A DNA stretch of 64,000 bases from Dyella psychrodurans. Lineage in GTDB: Bacteria > Pseudomonadota > Gammaproteobacteria > Xanthomonadales > Rhodanobacteraceae. Of the stretch, positions 19,858 through 28,783 are shown piece by piece (positions within the stretch are counted from its first letter, which is position 1; each line of letters opens with the position of its first letter). Below the pieces are notes generated by a model. That model saw only the letters and a list, made by a program, of their open reading frames with translations, was not told the origin of the DNA and made no database searches. The stretch spans positions 1 through 64,000 of the forward strand of contig NZ_QRBF01000002.1 in NCBI RefSeq assembly GCF_003363265.1, in the 5' to 3' direction. Made by a program: the position numbers and the translations under genes.

Positions 19858-21057
19858 TTACTTCAGCTTGGCATCTTCGCGCAGCGCGGCAGCCTTGTCG
19901 GTCTTCTCCCAGGAGAAGGCCGCGAAGGTCTTGCCATCCGGGCCTTTCACTTCGTACGGCGTGCGACCGAAGTGACCGTAGCTGGCGGTCTGCTGGTACA
20001 TCGGGTGGATGAGATCCAGCATCTTGATGATGCCGTACGGACGCAGGTCGAAGTGCTTGCGGATCAGCTTCTCGATCTTGTCGTCGCTGATCTTGCCGGT
20101 GCCGAAGGTGGTGACCGAGATCGAGGTCGGCTCGGCCACGCCGATGGCGTAGCTCACCTGTACCTCGCAGCGGTCGGCGATGCCGGCGGCCACGATGTTC
20201 TTGGCCACGTAGCGGGCTGCGTAGGCGGCCGAACGGTCCACCTTCGACGGATCCTTGCCCGAGAACGCACCGCCACCATGACGGGCCCAGCCGCCGTAGG
20301 TGTCGACGATGATCTTGCGGCCGGTCAGGCCGCAGTCGCCCACCGGGCCGCCGATCACGAACTTGCCGGTCGGGTTGATGTGGAACTTGGTGCCTTTGTG
20401 CAGCAGCTTGGACGGCAGCACCGGCTTCAGGATGTGCTCGCGCACGCCCTCGACCAGATCCTTGTGCTTGACGCTCGGATCGTGCTGGGTGGAGAGCACC
20501 ACAGCGTCGATCGCCGTCGCCACGCCGTTTTCATAGCGCAGGGTGACCTGGCTCTTCGCGTCCGGACGCAGCCACGGCAGCGGCGACTTCTTCGCCTTGC
20601 GCACCTTGGCCTGCTGTTCCACCAGGCGGTGCGAGTAGTAGATCGCTGCCGGCATGAAATCTTTGGTTTCGTTGGTGGCATAACCGAACATCAGGCCCTG
20701 GTCGCCAGCGCCCTGTTCTTCGGGCTTCTTGCGGTCCACGCCCTGATTGATGTCGGGCGACTGCTTGCCGATCAGGTTCAGCACGCCGCAGGTGGCGCCG
20801 TCGAAGCCGACATCGCTGGAGTTGTAGCCGATGTCCAGGATCACCTTGCGGGTCAGCGCTTCCAGATCGATCCAGGCGCTGGTGGTGACTTCGCCGGCGA
20901 CGATGGCCACGCCGGTCTTCACCATGGTTTCGCAGGCCACGCGGGCGCGGGCATCTTGCGCCAGGATGGCGTCGAGAACGGCGTCGGAGATCTGGTCGGC
21001 GACCTTGTCCGGATGGCCTTCGGAGACCGATTCGGAGGTGAAGAGGTAGTTGCTCAT
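19858..21057 (-). CDS. metK: S-adenosylmethionine synthetase
   Basis: The 399-residue enzyme has the N-terminal [12 protein letters not shown], the methionine-site [10 protein letters not shown](T/C) loop, and the phosphate loop [16 protein letters not shown]. It makes SAM from methionine and ATP, the effector sensed by the metX riboswitch 20 kb away. GAAGGA lies about 11 bases before the ATG. The gene is monocistronic with its own terminator. Its short leader holds two alternative hairpins around the SD; see the entry at 21067-21088. Confidence 0.97.
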   Translation of the reverse strand: MSNYLFTSESVSEGHPDKVADQISDAVLDAILAQDARARVACETMVKTGVAIVAGEVTTSAWIDLEALTRKVILDIGYNSSDVGFDGATCGVLNLIGKQSPDINQGVDRKKPEEQGAGDQGLMFGYATNETKDFMPAAIYYSHRLVEQQAKVRKAKKSPLPWLRPDAKSQVTLRYENGVATAIDAVVLSTQHDPSVKHKDLVEGVREHILKPVLPSKLLHKGTKFHINPTGKFVIGGPVGDCGLTGRKIIVDTYGGWARHGGGAFSGKDPSKVDRSAAYAARYVAKNIVAAGIADRCEVQVSYAIGVAEPTSISVTTFGTGKISDDKIEKLIRKHFDLRPYGIIKMLDLIHPMYQQTASYGHFGRTPYEVKGPDGKTFAAFSWEKTDKAAALREDAKLK

Positions 21058-21066
21058 CGCAGCAAA

Positions 21067-21088
21067 TATCCTTCTTTACGGATAAAGA
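21067..21088 (-). promoter_or_regulatory. metK leader with two mutually exclusive small hairpins at the SD
   Basis: On the minus strand, TCTTTA-TCCG-TAAAGA forms a 6-bp hairpin that leaves AGGA free. TATCC-N8-GGATA forms a 5-bp stem that would pair the SD itself. The two share bases, so only one can form. The stems are short and may mean nothing; no known riboswitch class is visible upstream. Confidence 0.3.
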
Positions 21089-21236
21089 GATGGAAAGGGA
21101 TTGCGCATGATACATGCACACCCGCGGATTTTCACCGCCCAGTCTGGCATATCCAGATGACAGTGAGGCCGGATTCAGGTGGCCGAACGATCGCGCAAAG
21201 GCTCGAGATGCCCATCTGGCGCCGATTTGGCGGCTT

Positions 21237-22067
21237 TCAATAGACTGTGGCTCGGGCCTGCACAAAGGCAAAGAAAAACACCGCGTTCGGGTCGTTGCGA
21301 ACCGCCTGCAGTTCATGGCGCATGCCTTCCACGGTGGGAACGTCGGTTTTTCCCGCTTTGATCAGCTGTTCGGCGGCGGAGAGCAGCACCTCCTCCCAAA
21401 ATTCGATCATCTGCTTGCGGCGTCCCGGCTGGCGATTATCCAGATGGATGGTCTTCACCTCGGTCTGCACATCGCGATAGCCGCCCGCCAGCAGCAGATT
21501 GCCGAGTTTGGCTCCGATGAACGGATCGCCGCCGCTGTCGTACTGGTGATCGTTGAACGCCATCCAGTAGCGAAGCACATTGGGCGAATACGGATCGAGG
21601 AAGAACGAGGAGTTCAGCACTTCCGTCACATAGACCGTGGAGCCGGGGCTGAGCACGCGCCGGACTTCGCTGAGTACGCGAGACGGGCTCGGCATGTGCT
21701 CAAGCACCCAGCATAAATAAGCGGCGTCGAAACTGCGCTCGGCAAAGGGAAGGTCCGTTGCGTCGGCCTGTTTGAGTTCATAGCGTGCCGTGCACCATGC
21801 GGTTTTCTCGAGATTGCGTTCGGCGGCGGCAAGCTGATTCGTGGATCGATCGACGCCCGTGACGTGCAACTGCGGAAAGCGACGCAGCAGAATTTCAGTC
21901 TGCGCGCCCACGCCACAGCCGACCTCGAGCAGGCGCGTGGCGTCGCTGTAGTCGATATGGCTGAAGAGTGTGGTTTCGAACATGCGCGCCTGGCGTATCA
22001 GGCGCGATTGCTCGTCCGCGGAAAAGCCGTGGATGTACTGAAAATCGCCGGCAGCGATGTTGCTCAT
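21237..22067 (-). CDS. Class I SAM-dependent methyltransferase, substrate unknown
   Basis: This 276-residue protein has motif I LLEVGCGVGAQTE (about 47-58), the acidic strand end VTGVDRS, motif II DATDLPFAERSFDAAY and a motif III-like region LSPGSTVYVTEV. It has the general shape of Methyltransf_11/25 small-molecule or quinone-type methyltransferases, with a long C-terminal part (about 170-276) that may bind substrate. It lies 180 bases upstream of metK on the same strand. The substrate cannot be named from sequence. Confidence 0.8.
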   Translation of the reverse strand: MSNIAAGDFQYIHGFSADEQSRLIRQARMFETTLFSHIDYSDATRLLEVGCGVGAQTEILLRRFPQLHVTGVDRSTNQLAAAERNLEKTAWCTARYELKQADATDLPFAERSFDAAYLCWVLEHMPSPSRVLSEVRRVLSPGSTVYVTEVLNSSFFLDPYSPNVLRYWMAFNDHQYDSGGDPFIGAKLGNLLLAGGYRDVQTEVKTIHLDNRQPGRRKQMIEFWEEVLLSAAEQLIKAGKTDVPTVEGMRHELQAVRNDPNAVFFFAFVQARATVY

Positions 22068-22165
22068 GGCCTGGATGGCCTAGGTGGCAGGGAACCATGG
22101 AAGAGAGCGCGTGTCCGTCCTCCAACATACTCCGCTCGGCGTAGAGAGGGGAGTGCAGACCGATG

Positions 22166-23095
22166 TCAGTGCGTGGCTGTGACTTTCGACGCCACAGGAT
22201 GCGCGTGAATGAAACGCAGGACATCGTCCAAGGTGGGCGCATCGTGCTGGAACGGGCGGGACAGCGCAAAGACCAGCGCGTTATGTCCCACGCCGGGGTA
22301 CAGATCCAGCGTCACATCCTCGTGCTGTGCTTGCAGAGCGTGCGCGAGCGACACGGCGTTGGACGGTTCCACTTCGTGATCGGCGGTACCCTGCAGCAAG
22401 AGCATCGGCGGTTCCTTGCCGCGCACGAAGCGCACCGGCTGCGCGCGTGCCTGCGAGGCCGCATCGCGCCCGAACATGCCGAGCATGTCTTTCTCGCTCG
22501 CGGGAATCGGCATGAAGTTGTAGCAGCCTGCCAGGCCGATAAAGCCGGCCAGATCGTTGGGTTGCAGGCCATAAGGTTCCAGCCAGGATGGATTGGTGGC
22601 GAGCAATGCGCCGATCTGCCCGCCGGCGGAATGACCCATCACAAAGACATCGTCAGGTGTGCCGCCGAGTGCCTCGGCATGATCGCGAGCCCAGGCCACG
22701 GCCCGCGCCGCATCCTGCATGAAGCCGTCCATTTTTACCTGCGGATACTTGCGGTAATCGGGGATCACGACGATCACGCCATGCGCAGCCAGCGCGGTTC
22801 CCACGAAGCGATACCACGCACGTTCGCCGCGCACCCAGCTGCCGCCGTAGAAAAATACAACCAACGGTGCATGGGTAACGTCGGCAGGGCGATAGACATC
22901 CAGCTCCAACTGGTGTTGCGCGTCGAACGCGATGTCTCGTTGCGTCTCGATGCCGGCATGGCGATCCGTGGCGTTGAGCCCGGCAAACAGGCTTGCTTCG
23001 CAGCCGCTGAGCAGCAGCATGATGGCCAGTACGATCAGCCAGCGGAAACAAGTAGGGAATGGAGGCGATGCGGCCATCGACGTCGGAGCTTTCAA
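22166..23095 (-). CDS. Lipoprotein alpha/beta-hydrolase (carboxylesterase-like)
   Basis: The protein has 309 residues. An N-terminal hydrophobic helix ends in the lipobox LLLSGC (Cys32), so it is probably an exported lipoprotein. The esterase features are FFYGGSW (oxyanion hole), the nucleophile elbow GHSAGG (Ser156), an acid in QGTADHEV and a late histidine in GVGHNA. It resembles the hormone-sensitive lipase/BD-FAE group. It lies between dusB and a methyltransferase gene on the same strand, with gaps of 52 and about 100 bases. The substrate is unknown. Confidence 0.8.
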   Translation of the reverse strand: MKAPTSMAASPPFPTCFRWLIVLAIMLLLSGCEASLFAGLNATDRHAGIETQRDIAFDAQHQLELDVYRPADVTHAPLVVFFYGGSWVRGERAWYRFVGTALAAHGVIVVIPDYRKYPQVKMDGFMQDAARAVAWARDHAEALGGTPDDVFVMGHSAGGQIGALLATNPSWLEPYGLQPNDLAGFIGLAGCYNFMPIPASEKDMLGMFGRDAASQARAQPVRFVRGKEPPMLLLQGTADHEVEPSNAVSLAHALQAQHEDVTLDLYPGVGHNALVFALSRPFQHDAPTLDDVLRFIHAHPVASKVTATH

Positions 23096-23147
23096 AATGC
23101 CGATGATGCACGCAACGGCGTCGCAAGGTTTTGCGGATGCGTAAGCA

Positions 23148-24134
23148 TCAGGCAGCGAGGCGCAGTCCGCTTTGCAGGGCGTCGAAATAATCGCGGGTCA
23201 GGCGCAGCTGATCGTGCGCGCTTTCTGCCTTGTTCACCACATCGCGGAATGCGGCGTTTTCCGAGCGGTCTTTCGCATACCAGCCCAGGTGTTTGCGCGC
23301 GATGCGCACGCCTGCATGCTCGCCATAGAACGTGTAGAGATGCTCAAGATGACCGAGCAGGATGGTCGATACTTCGACGGGCGAGGGCTCCTGCAAGCAT
23401 TCGCCGGTGGCGAGATAGTGGGATATCTCGCGGAAAATCCACGGACGACCCTGCGCACCGCGGCCGATCATCACGGCGTCGGCGCCAGTGACATCGAGCA
23501 CATGTTTCGCCTGCTGCGGCGTGACGATATCGCCGTTGGCCAGCACCGGAATGCGCACGGCTGCTTTCACGGCAGCGATGGTGTCGTATTCGGCCTCACC
23601 TTCGTATTTGTCGGCGCGGGTGCGTCCGTGAACGGCGAGGGCGGCGATGCCGTTGTCTTCGGCGATGCGCGCGATCGTGAGCGCGTTCTTGTGTTCGCGA
23701 TCCCAGCCGGTGCGAATCTTCAGCGTCACTGGCACATCGACCGCGTCCACCACCGTCTTGACGATGCGCGCCACCAGCGGTTCGTCCTGCAGCAACGCCG
23801 AGCCTGCCCACACGTTGCAGACTTTCTTCGCCGGACATCCCATGTTGATGTCGATGATCTGCGCACCGTTTGCCACGTTGAAGCGCGCCGCTTCGGCGAG
23901 CATGGCCGGATCGTAACCGGCGATCTGCACGCTGACGGGCTCGGGTTCGCCCTCGTGGTCCATGCGCTTGATCGATTTGCGCGTGCGCCACAGGCGCGGA
24001 TCGGACGCGGTCATTTCGGACACGGCAAGACCCGCACCCAGCCGCTTGCAGAGCAGGCGGAAAGGCTTGTCGGTGACGCCGGCCATGGGGGCCAGCACCA
24101 CGGGCGGATCGATGCGGTAGGGTCCGATGAACAT
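23148..24134 (-). CDS. dusB: tRNA-dihydrouridine synthase B
   Basis: This 328-residue FMN TIM-barrel enzyme has LAPMAGVTDKPFR at the N-terminus, the catalytic cysteine in NMGCPAKKV (Cys100), an HGRTR FMN-phosphate motif and GRGAQGRPWIF. Residue pattern and length fit the DusB branch, which reduces U17 in tRNA. In enterics dusB is followed by fis; here it is not, and the next gene downstream is a lipoprotein esterase. Confidence 0.9.
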   Translation of the reverse strand: MFIGPYRIDPPVVLAPMAGVTDKPFRLLCKRLGAGLAVSEMTASDPRLWRTRKSIKRMDHEGEPEPVSVQIAGYDPAMLAEAARFNVANGAQIIDINMGCPAKKVCNVWAGSALLQDEPLVARIVKTVVDAVDVPVTLKIRTGWDREHKNALTIARIAEDNGIAALAVHGRTRADKYEGEAEYDTIAAVKAAVRIPVLANGDIVTPQQAKHVLDVTGADAVMIGRGAQGRPWIFREISHYLATGECLQEPSPVEVSTILLGHLEHLYTFYGEHAGVRIARKHLGWYAKDRSENAAFRDVVNKAESAHDQLRLTRDYFDALQSGLRLAA

Positions 24135-24158
24135 CCGGCTATTGTAGCCGTGATCGGA

Positions 24159-24182
24159 CTCCCCCTACGTGCAGCAGGGGAG
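24159..24182 (-). terminator. Weak hairpin after the nucleoside transporter gene
   Basis: CTCCCC(C)T and AGGGGAG form an approximately 7-bp stem with a 9-10 base loop, just past the transporter's stop and before dusB. There is no T-run, so termination is uncertain. Confidence 0.35.
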
Positions 24183-24185
24183 GGG

Positions 24186-25445
24186 TTAATGCACGGGCAG
24201 GCTCCGCAACGCTTCAGGTTCGTGCTTATGCCTGAACAGGAAGACGAACAATACGGCGACGACCAGCGAGTAGGTGGCGAAGGTCATCCAGATGCCATGC
24301 CAGTCCAGACTGCGGTCGGGGCGAGTGAAATACATGTCGATGATCACGCCGCTGATCGAGCTGCCGAGCACTGCGCCAATACCGTTGGTCATCAGCATGA
24401 ACAACCCTTGCGCGCTGGCGCGGATCGCCGGATCGCTCTGGCCCTCCACGAACAGCGAGCCGGAGATGTTGAAGAAATCGAAGGCCATGCCGTAGACGAT
24501 GCACGACAGCACGATCATCCACAGCCCCGCGCCGGGATCGCCAAAAGCGAATAAGCCAAAGCGCAACGTCCACGCCAGCATGCTGATCAGCATCACCATC
24601 TTGATGCCGAATCGCTTGAGGAAGAATGGGATCGCCAGGATGAACAGCGTTTCGGACACCTGCGAAATCGACATGATGATCGCCGGATAGCGCACGGCGA
24701 TCAGGTTTTTGTACGCATCGACCTTGTCGAAGTCGTGCAGAAAGGTATCGCCATAGGCATTGGTCAACTGGAGCGCGGCGCCAAGCAGCATCGCGAAGAT
24801 GAAGAAGATCGCCACCTTGCCGTTCTTGAAGAGCGCGAACGAGGTGAGTCCGAATACATCGAGCCACGAGCGGTGGTCTGCCCCGCGCAGCCGGGGCGGA
24901 CAGGGCGGAAGCGTAAAGGCATAAACACCGAGCAACAGCGCCGCCGCGGCAGCCACGTAGAACTGGCCGGTCGTGGTTTCCAGGTGCATCAGGCTCACGG
25001 TCCACATCGCGGCGATAAAACCCACCGTGCCCCACACGCGGATGGGCGGATACACGCGCACCACGTCCGCGCCATCGCGCTTGAGCGCGTTGTAGGCCAC
25101 GGTGATCGCCAGCGCAATGGTCGGCATGTAGCACATCATGTTGATCAGCATCACCCAGAACAGTGTGCGCGGATCGTCGATCATCGGCACGATGCACAGC
25201 ACGATGGCGCCGCCGATATGCAGGCATCCGTAAAGGCGCTCGGCGCGAATCCATTTGTCGGCGATCACGCCGGTGATGGACGGCATGAACAGCGAGGCAA
25301 TGCCCATGGTCGAGAAGATCGCGCCGAACTGCTCGCCCGACCAATGGCGATTCTGGAACCAATAGGCGCCGATGGTGATCAGCCAGGAACCCCACACGAA
25401 GAACTGCAGGAAGTTCATCGCGATAAGTCGCAGCTTGAGGCTCAT
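24186..25445 (-). CDS. Nucleoside:H+ symporter-like MFS transporter (NupG/XapB type)
   Basis: This 419-residue membrane protein has 12 predicted helices. Its N-terminus MNFLQFFVWGSWLITIG is typical of the nucleoside:H+ symporter family (NupG is about the same length). The family imports nucleosides with protons. The ATG at 25445 is chosen because the family motif begins 8 residues later; the ribosome-binding site is poor. Specificity for particular nucleosides cannot be read. It precedes dusB on the same strand by about 50 bases. Confidence 0.82.
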   Translation of the reverse strand: MSLKLRLIAMNFLQFFVWGSWLITIGAYWFQNRHWSGEQFGAIFSTMGIASLFMPSITGVIADKWIRAERLYGCLHIGGAIVLCIVPMIDDPRTLFWVMLINMMCYMPTIALAITVAYNALKRDGADVVRVYPPIRVWGTVGFIAAMWTVSLMHLETTTGQFYVAAAAALLLGVYAFTLPPCPPRLRGADHRSWLDVFGLTSFALFKNGKVAIFFIFAMLLGAALQLTNAYGDTFLHDFDKVDAYKNLIAVRYPAIIMSISQVSETLFILAIPFFLKRFGIKMVMLISMLAWTLRFGLFAFGDPGAGLWMIVLSCIVYGMAFDFFNISGSLFVEGQSDPAIRASAQGLFMLMTNGIGAVLGSSISGVIIDMYFTRPDRSLDWHGIWMTFATYSLVVAVLFVFLFRHKHEPEALRSLPVH

Positions 25446-25523
25446 GGGCTGGTGTCCCGCATATTTTTTTCCTGTATCAGGCCGCAAGCATCCGGGTATG
25501 GTTGAGCACGATCAGCGCACCAT

Positions 25524-25640
25524 CGTCATTCCGGCGAAGGCCGGAATCCAGTCTGGATACGCGTCCGAAGGACCCAAAACCGATTTTTGAGTGCTTCGCA
25601 CGCGCTATGGAAACTGGATTCCGGCCTTCGCCAGATTGAC
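25524..25640. repeat. REP-like inverted repeat element
   Basis: Two arms of about 29 bases (25524-25552 and about 25612-25640) are nearly perfect reverse complements, sharing the core GGCGAAGGCCGGAATCCAG. They enclose about 60 bases. This GTCATTCCGGCGAAGGCCGGAATCC type occurs as a dispersed intergenic repeat in many Lysobacterales and other proteobacteria. It lies in the divergent 374-base gap between the nucleoside transporter and the LysE-like gene, which otherwise holds nothing I recognise. No second copy is present in this window. Confidence 0.75.
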
Positions 25641-25819
25641 GGCAAACAAGCTGCTGAAATACACGGATGTCTGAACGCTTCAAGGCCGGGAGGCCGTGCC
25701 CACGCCAAAAACCTGGGCAGCGTAGAGGAAGCCCCGGCTGGCCGGCAAGGCTCGCTGCGACGGGTGCTTGCAGGCCCGCAGTGCCTTTACACTGCGCTCC
25801 AGTTTGCCGGAGTCAGCCC

Positions 25820-26449
25820 ATGAGCCTGTTCATCACCATCGCGATCGTCCAGATCATCGCCCTGATGAGTCCCGGACCGGACTTCTTCTTCGTATCGCAA
25901 ACCGCCGTAAGTCGCTCGCGACATGAAGCGATGGCGGGGGTGGTTGGCATTACCCTGGGCGTCGCGATGTGGTCGGCGCTGGCGTTGCTCGGGCTGCAGC
26001 TTCTGCTGCATCGGCTGATCTGGCTGGAGCGTTTGATTACGATCGGCGGTGGCCTGTACCTGTGCTGGATGGGTGTGAAGATGTTGCGCGGCGCGCTGGC
26101 CAAGCCGGCACCCGGTGCTGCCGAGCCGACGGTGCAGGTTTACGCGGGAGCGCTGCGTTCGCTGCGCAATGGCTTGTTCACCAACCTCGCCAATCCGAAG
26201 GTGGTGATTTACTTCGGCAGTATCTTTTCGGCGTTTGTCGGCGAAGGTGTTTCGTCCAGCGCGCGCTGGGGGCTGTGGGCGCTGGTGGTGGTCGAGACCT
26301 TCCTGTGGTTCTCGTTTGTAGCCGGCTGCTTTGCGCTGCCGGTGATGCGTCGCGGTTATCTGCGCATCAGCCGTTGGATCGATGGTTGCGCGGGCGCGGT
26401 ATTCATGTTGTTCGGCTTGCATCTGATTTTTTCTCAGCGCAGCACTTGA
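25820..26449 (+). CDS. LysE/RhtC-family amino acid exporter
   Basis: This 209-residue inner-membrane protein has about 6 helices. The family signature ALMSPGPDFFFV sits in helix 1, followed by the conserved NGLFTNLANPKVVIYFGS segment. Members export threonine, homoserine, lysine or similar amino acids; the RhtC-like form suggests threonine/homoserine, but this is not certain. The ATG at 25820 has GGAG 7 bases upstream. The last 16 bases overlap the 3' end of the convergent uracil-DNA glycosylase gene. Confidence 0.85.
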   Translation: MSLFITIAIVQIIALMSPGPDFFFVSQTAVSRSRHEAMAGVVGITLGVAMWSALALLGLQLLLHRLIWLERLITIGGGLYLCWMGVKMLRGALAKPAPGAAEPTVQVYAGALRSLRNGLFTNLANPKVVIYFGSIFSAFVGEGVSSSARWGLWALVVVETFLWFSFVAGCFALPVMRRGYLRISRWIDGCAGAVFMLFGLHLIFSQRST

Positions 26450-27027
26450 GCAACCTCGCGACGCAAGACGGGTAGCAATGCCTGTTCGAACCAGGGATTG
26501 CGCTTCAGCCACAGCTGATTGCGCGGGCTTGGGTGGGGCAGAGGCAGCACGCCGTTCGCAAGATGCTCGCGCCAGGCCGATACGGTATCGGTGAGTGTCG
26601 GGCCGCAGCGCGCCCCCAGCAGGCCAGCCTGCGCGTACTGCCCGATCGCGAGTGTCAATTGCACATGCTTAAGCTTTGGCATCAAGCGCGGGTGCCATGT
26701 TGGTGCGCATTCGGGGCGTGGCGGCAAATCGCCGCCTCGGCCGCTGCCCGGAAAGCAGAAACCCATGGGAACGATCGCGATGCGCTGTGCGTCGTAAAAC
26801 GTATCGCGATCGATGCCGAGCCAGCTGCGCAGACGATTGCCGCTGACATCGTCGAACGGAATGCCGCTGGCGTGCACTTTCCGGCCCGGCGCCTGCCCGA
26901 CGATCAACAGCCGCGACGAAGCCGTCGCCTGCACGACCGGTCTCGGCCCTTCCGGAAGATACGCCTCGCATAAGCGGCACGCGCGGATATCCGTGAGCAG
27001 GGCGTCGAGCGAATCGCGATGGCTCAC
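26434..27027 (-). CDS. Uracil-DNA glycosylase family protein, Fe-S type
   Basis: The 197-residue protein has the UDG active-site region LLIVGQAPG (about 41-48), SGNRLRSWLG, and a late HPSPRNQLW motif. Four cysteines at 17, 20, 91 and 107 (C-x2-C ... C-x15-C) match the arrangement that holds a 4Fe-4S cluster in family 4/5 UDGs. It would remove uracil or related bases from DNA. The start is a GTG at 27027 overlapping the stop of the FAD oxidase gene (GTGA), indicating co-translation. The exact subfamily and base specificity are unknown. Confidence 0.8.
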   Translation of the reverse strand: MSHRDSLDALLTDIRACRLCEAYLPEGPRPVVQATASSRLLIVGQAPGRKVHASGIPFDDVSGNRLRSWLGIDRDTFYDAQRIAIVPMGFCFPGSGRGGDLPPRPECAPTWHPRLMPKLKHVQLTLAIGQYAQAGLLGARCGPTLTDTVSAWREHLANGVLPLPHPSPRNQLWLKRNPWFEQALLPVLRREVAQVLR

Positions 27028-28394
27028 GGCAACAACTTGCCGGGATTGAGAATCCCATCCGGGTCGAAGGCAGCTTTCACGTTGCGCATCAGGCCCAGTG
27101 TGCTGGCCTGCAAGGCCAGCGGCATGAATTCGCGTTTGACCAGACCGATGCCATGTTCGCCGGACAGCGTGCCCTCCAGCGAAATCACCAGCGCGAAGAC
27201 TTCGGCGAGGCAAGCATGTGCGCGTTCGCGTTCCGCATCGTCGCGCGGCAGCAGGTTCACATGCAGATTGCCGTTGCCGGCATGGCCGAAGGTGACGATC
27301 AGTACGTCGTGTTTCTTCGACAGCCGGCGGATGCCTTCGACCAGATCCGGAAGACGGTTGACGGGTACGACGACATCCTCGTTGATCTTGTTCGGCGAGA
27401 TCGTGCGTTGCGCGGGTGAAAGTGCCTTGCGCGCCGACCATAGCGCTTGCGTTTCTTCGCTGGTCTGCGCGACACGCAATTCTTCCAGTCCTTCGCCTTG
27501 CGCGGCGCGCGAGACGGCATCGACAGCGGAGGCCAGGGTGTCCGGTTCTCCATCCACTTCGATCATCAGCATCGCGCCGGTCAGCGGTACGTTTTCGCCG
27601 CCGTGATCGTGAGCGAGTTTCAGCGCAACGTCGTCGATGAATTCAAGCGCGCATGGCGTGACGGGCTGCGCCATGATTCGCGCTACGGCATGGGCCGCGC
27701 TGCTTACGTTGCGGTATGTGGCGCGCAACGTTCGAAGGCCCGAAGGTTTCGGTGTGAGCTTGAGCGTGGCTTCGGTGATCAGCGCGAGCGTGCCTTCCGA
27801 GCCGATCAGTAAACGCGTAAGGTCGTAACCCGTGGCGCCTTTGCTGGTGTATGTGCCGCACCGAAAACCTTCACCGGTGCCTGCGACGGCTCGCAGGCCC
27901 AAGGTGTTCTCGCGCGGGCTGCCGTATTTGACGGTGCGAGGGCCGGCGGAATTGCAGGCCAGATTGCCGCCGATGCTGCACCATGGCGATGACGTGGGAT
28001 CGGGCGGCCAGAAGAACCCATGCGGTGCCAACTCGCGTTGCAGATCGCCATTCAAGACGCCGGGTTCCACCACGGCGAGACGGTTGTCCGGATCGATGCG
28101 CAGAATGCGATTCATCCGCTCGAAACTCACGACCACGCCGCCATCCACCGGTACGGTGGCACCGGTGGTGTTGGTGCCGCGTCCGCGTGCGATCACCGGC
28201 ACGTGATGTTCGCGACATGCCTGTATCAGCGTTTCGATCTGGGCATGGTCCTGCGCGAACACCACCGCGTCCGGCATCGCGTTGCGACGCGAGTTGTCGT
28301 ACGCATAGGCGATGCGCTCGGCTTCATCGGTGAAGCAACCGTGCGGGCCAAAGGTCGTGCTCAGCAATTCGAGCAGAGGGGCAGGGAGTTTCAT
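27024..28394 (-). CDS. FAD-binding oxidoreductase, D-lactate dehydrogenase/GlcD-like
   Basis: This 456-residue enzyme has an N-terminal FAD_binding_4 (PCMH) domain with VIARGRGTNTTGATVP and SIGGNLACNSAGPRTVKYG, and a C-terminal FAD-oxidase domain ending FGHAGNGNLHVN ... SGEHGIGLVKRE and NPGKLLP. The family oxidises 2-hydroxy acids such as D-lactate, glycolate or D-2-hydroxyglutarate and passes electrons to quinone or cytochrome. The ATG at 28394 begins the conserved fold. It lies between yraN and the UDG gene in a minus-strand run headed by lpoA. Confidence 0.85.
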   Translation of the reverse strand: MKLPAPLLELLSTTFGPHGCFTDEAERIAYAYDNSRRNAMPDAVVFAQDHAQIETLIQACREHHVPVIARGRGTNTTGATVPVDGGVVVSFERMNRILRIDPDNRLAVVEPGVLNGDLQRELAPHGFFWPPDPTSSPWCSIGGNLACNSAGPRTVKYGSPRENTLGLRAVAGTGEGFRCGTYTSKGATGYDLTRLLIGSEGTLALITEATLKLTPKPSGLRTLRATYRNVSSAAHAVARIMAQPVTPCALEFIDDVALKLAHDHGGENVPLTGAMLMIEVDGEPDTLASAVDAVSRAAQGEGLEELRVAQTSEETQALWSARKALSPAQRTISPNKINEDVVVPVNRLPDLVEGIRRLSKKHDVLIVTFGHAGNGNLHVNLLPRDDAERERAHACLAEVFALVISLEGTLSGEHGIGLVKREFMPLALQASTLGLMRNVKAAFDPDGILNPGKLLP

Positions 28395-28426
28395 CGGCAC
28401 AGTATCCCACCTGGGGTTGGCCGCCG

Positions 28427-28783
28427 TCAGGCTGCTTCGAAGGCGCTCCGCAGCCAGTTCATGCTGGCGTTGTCGACAGGGCCGTCGTAGCTGACGACAT
28501 CGAAACGGCAAGCCCGGTGCGCATGCTGCGGATGGGCGGCCAGCCACAGTTGCGCCGTTTGGATCAGGCGAGATTGCTTGGTCGCGGTAATCGAGGCGAT
28601 GGCGTCGCCATGGCCGGCACGTACGCGATGGCGCACTTCGACGAACACGATGACCTCGCCATCGCGCATCACCAGATCAAGCTCGCCGTAGCGCGTGGTG
28701 TAGTTGCGTTCGAGCAGCTTCAGCCCGGCGCGCGTCAGCTCACCGTGCGCGCGCTCTTCGAAGACCGCTCCCGCTTTGCGCAT
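28427..28783 (-). CDS. yraN: UPF0102 protein YraN (nuclease-like fold)
   Basis: The 119-residue protein has the UPF0102 signature: G...AERAH-like helix, RYGELDLVMRDGEVIVFVEVRHR and KQSRLIQTAQ. The E-LD...EVR/K residues form an endonuclease-like active site; the biological role is not settled (a Holliday-junction or DNA-processing link has been suggested). It overlaps lpoA by ATGA, the arrangement also seen in E. coli lpoA-yraN. Confidence 0.9.
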   Translation of the reverse strand: MRKAGAVFEERAHGELTRAGLKLLERNYTTRYGELDLVMRDGEVIVFVEVRHRVRAGHGDAIASITATKQSRLIQTAQLWLAAHPQHAHRACRFDVVSYDGPVDNASMNWLRSAFEAA

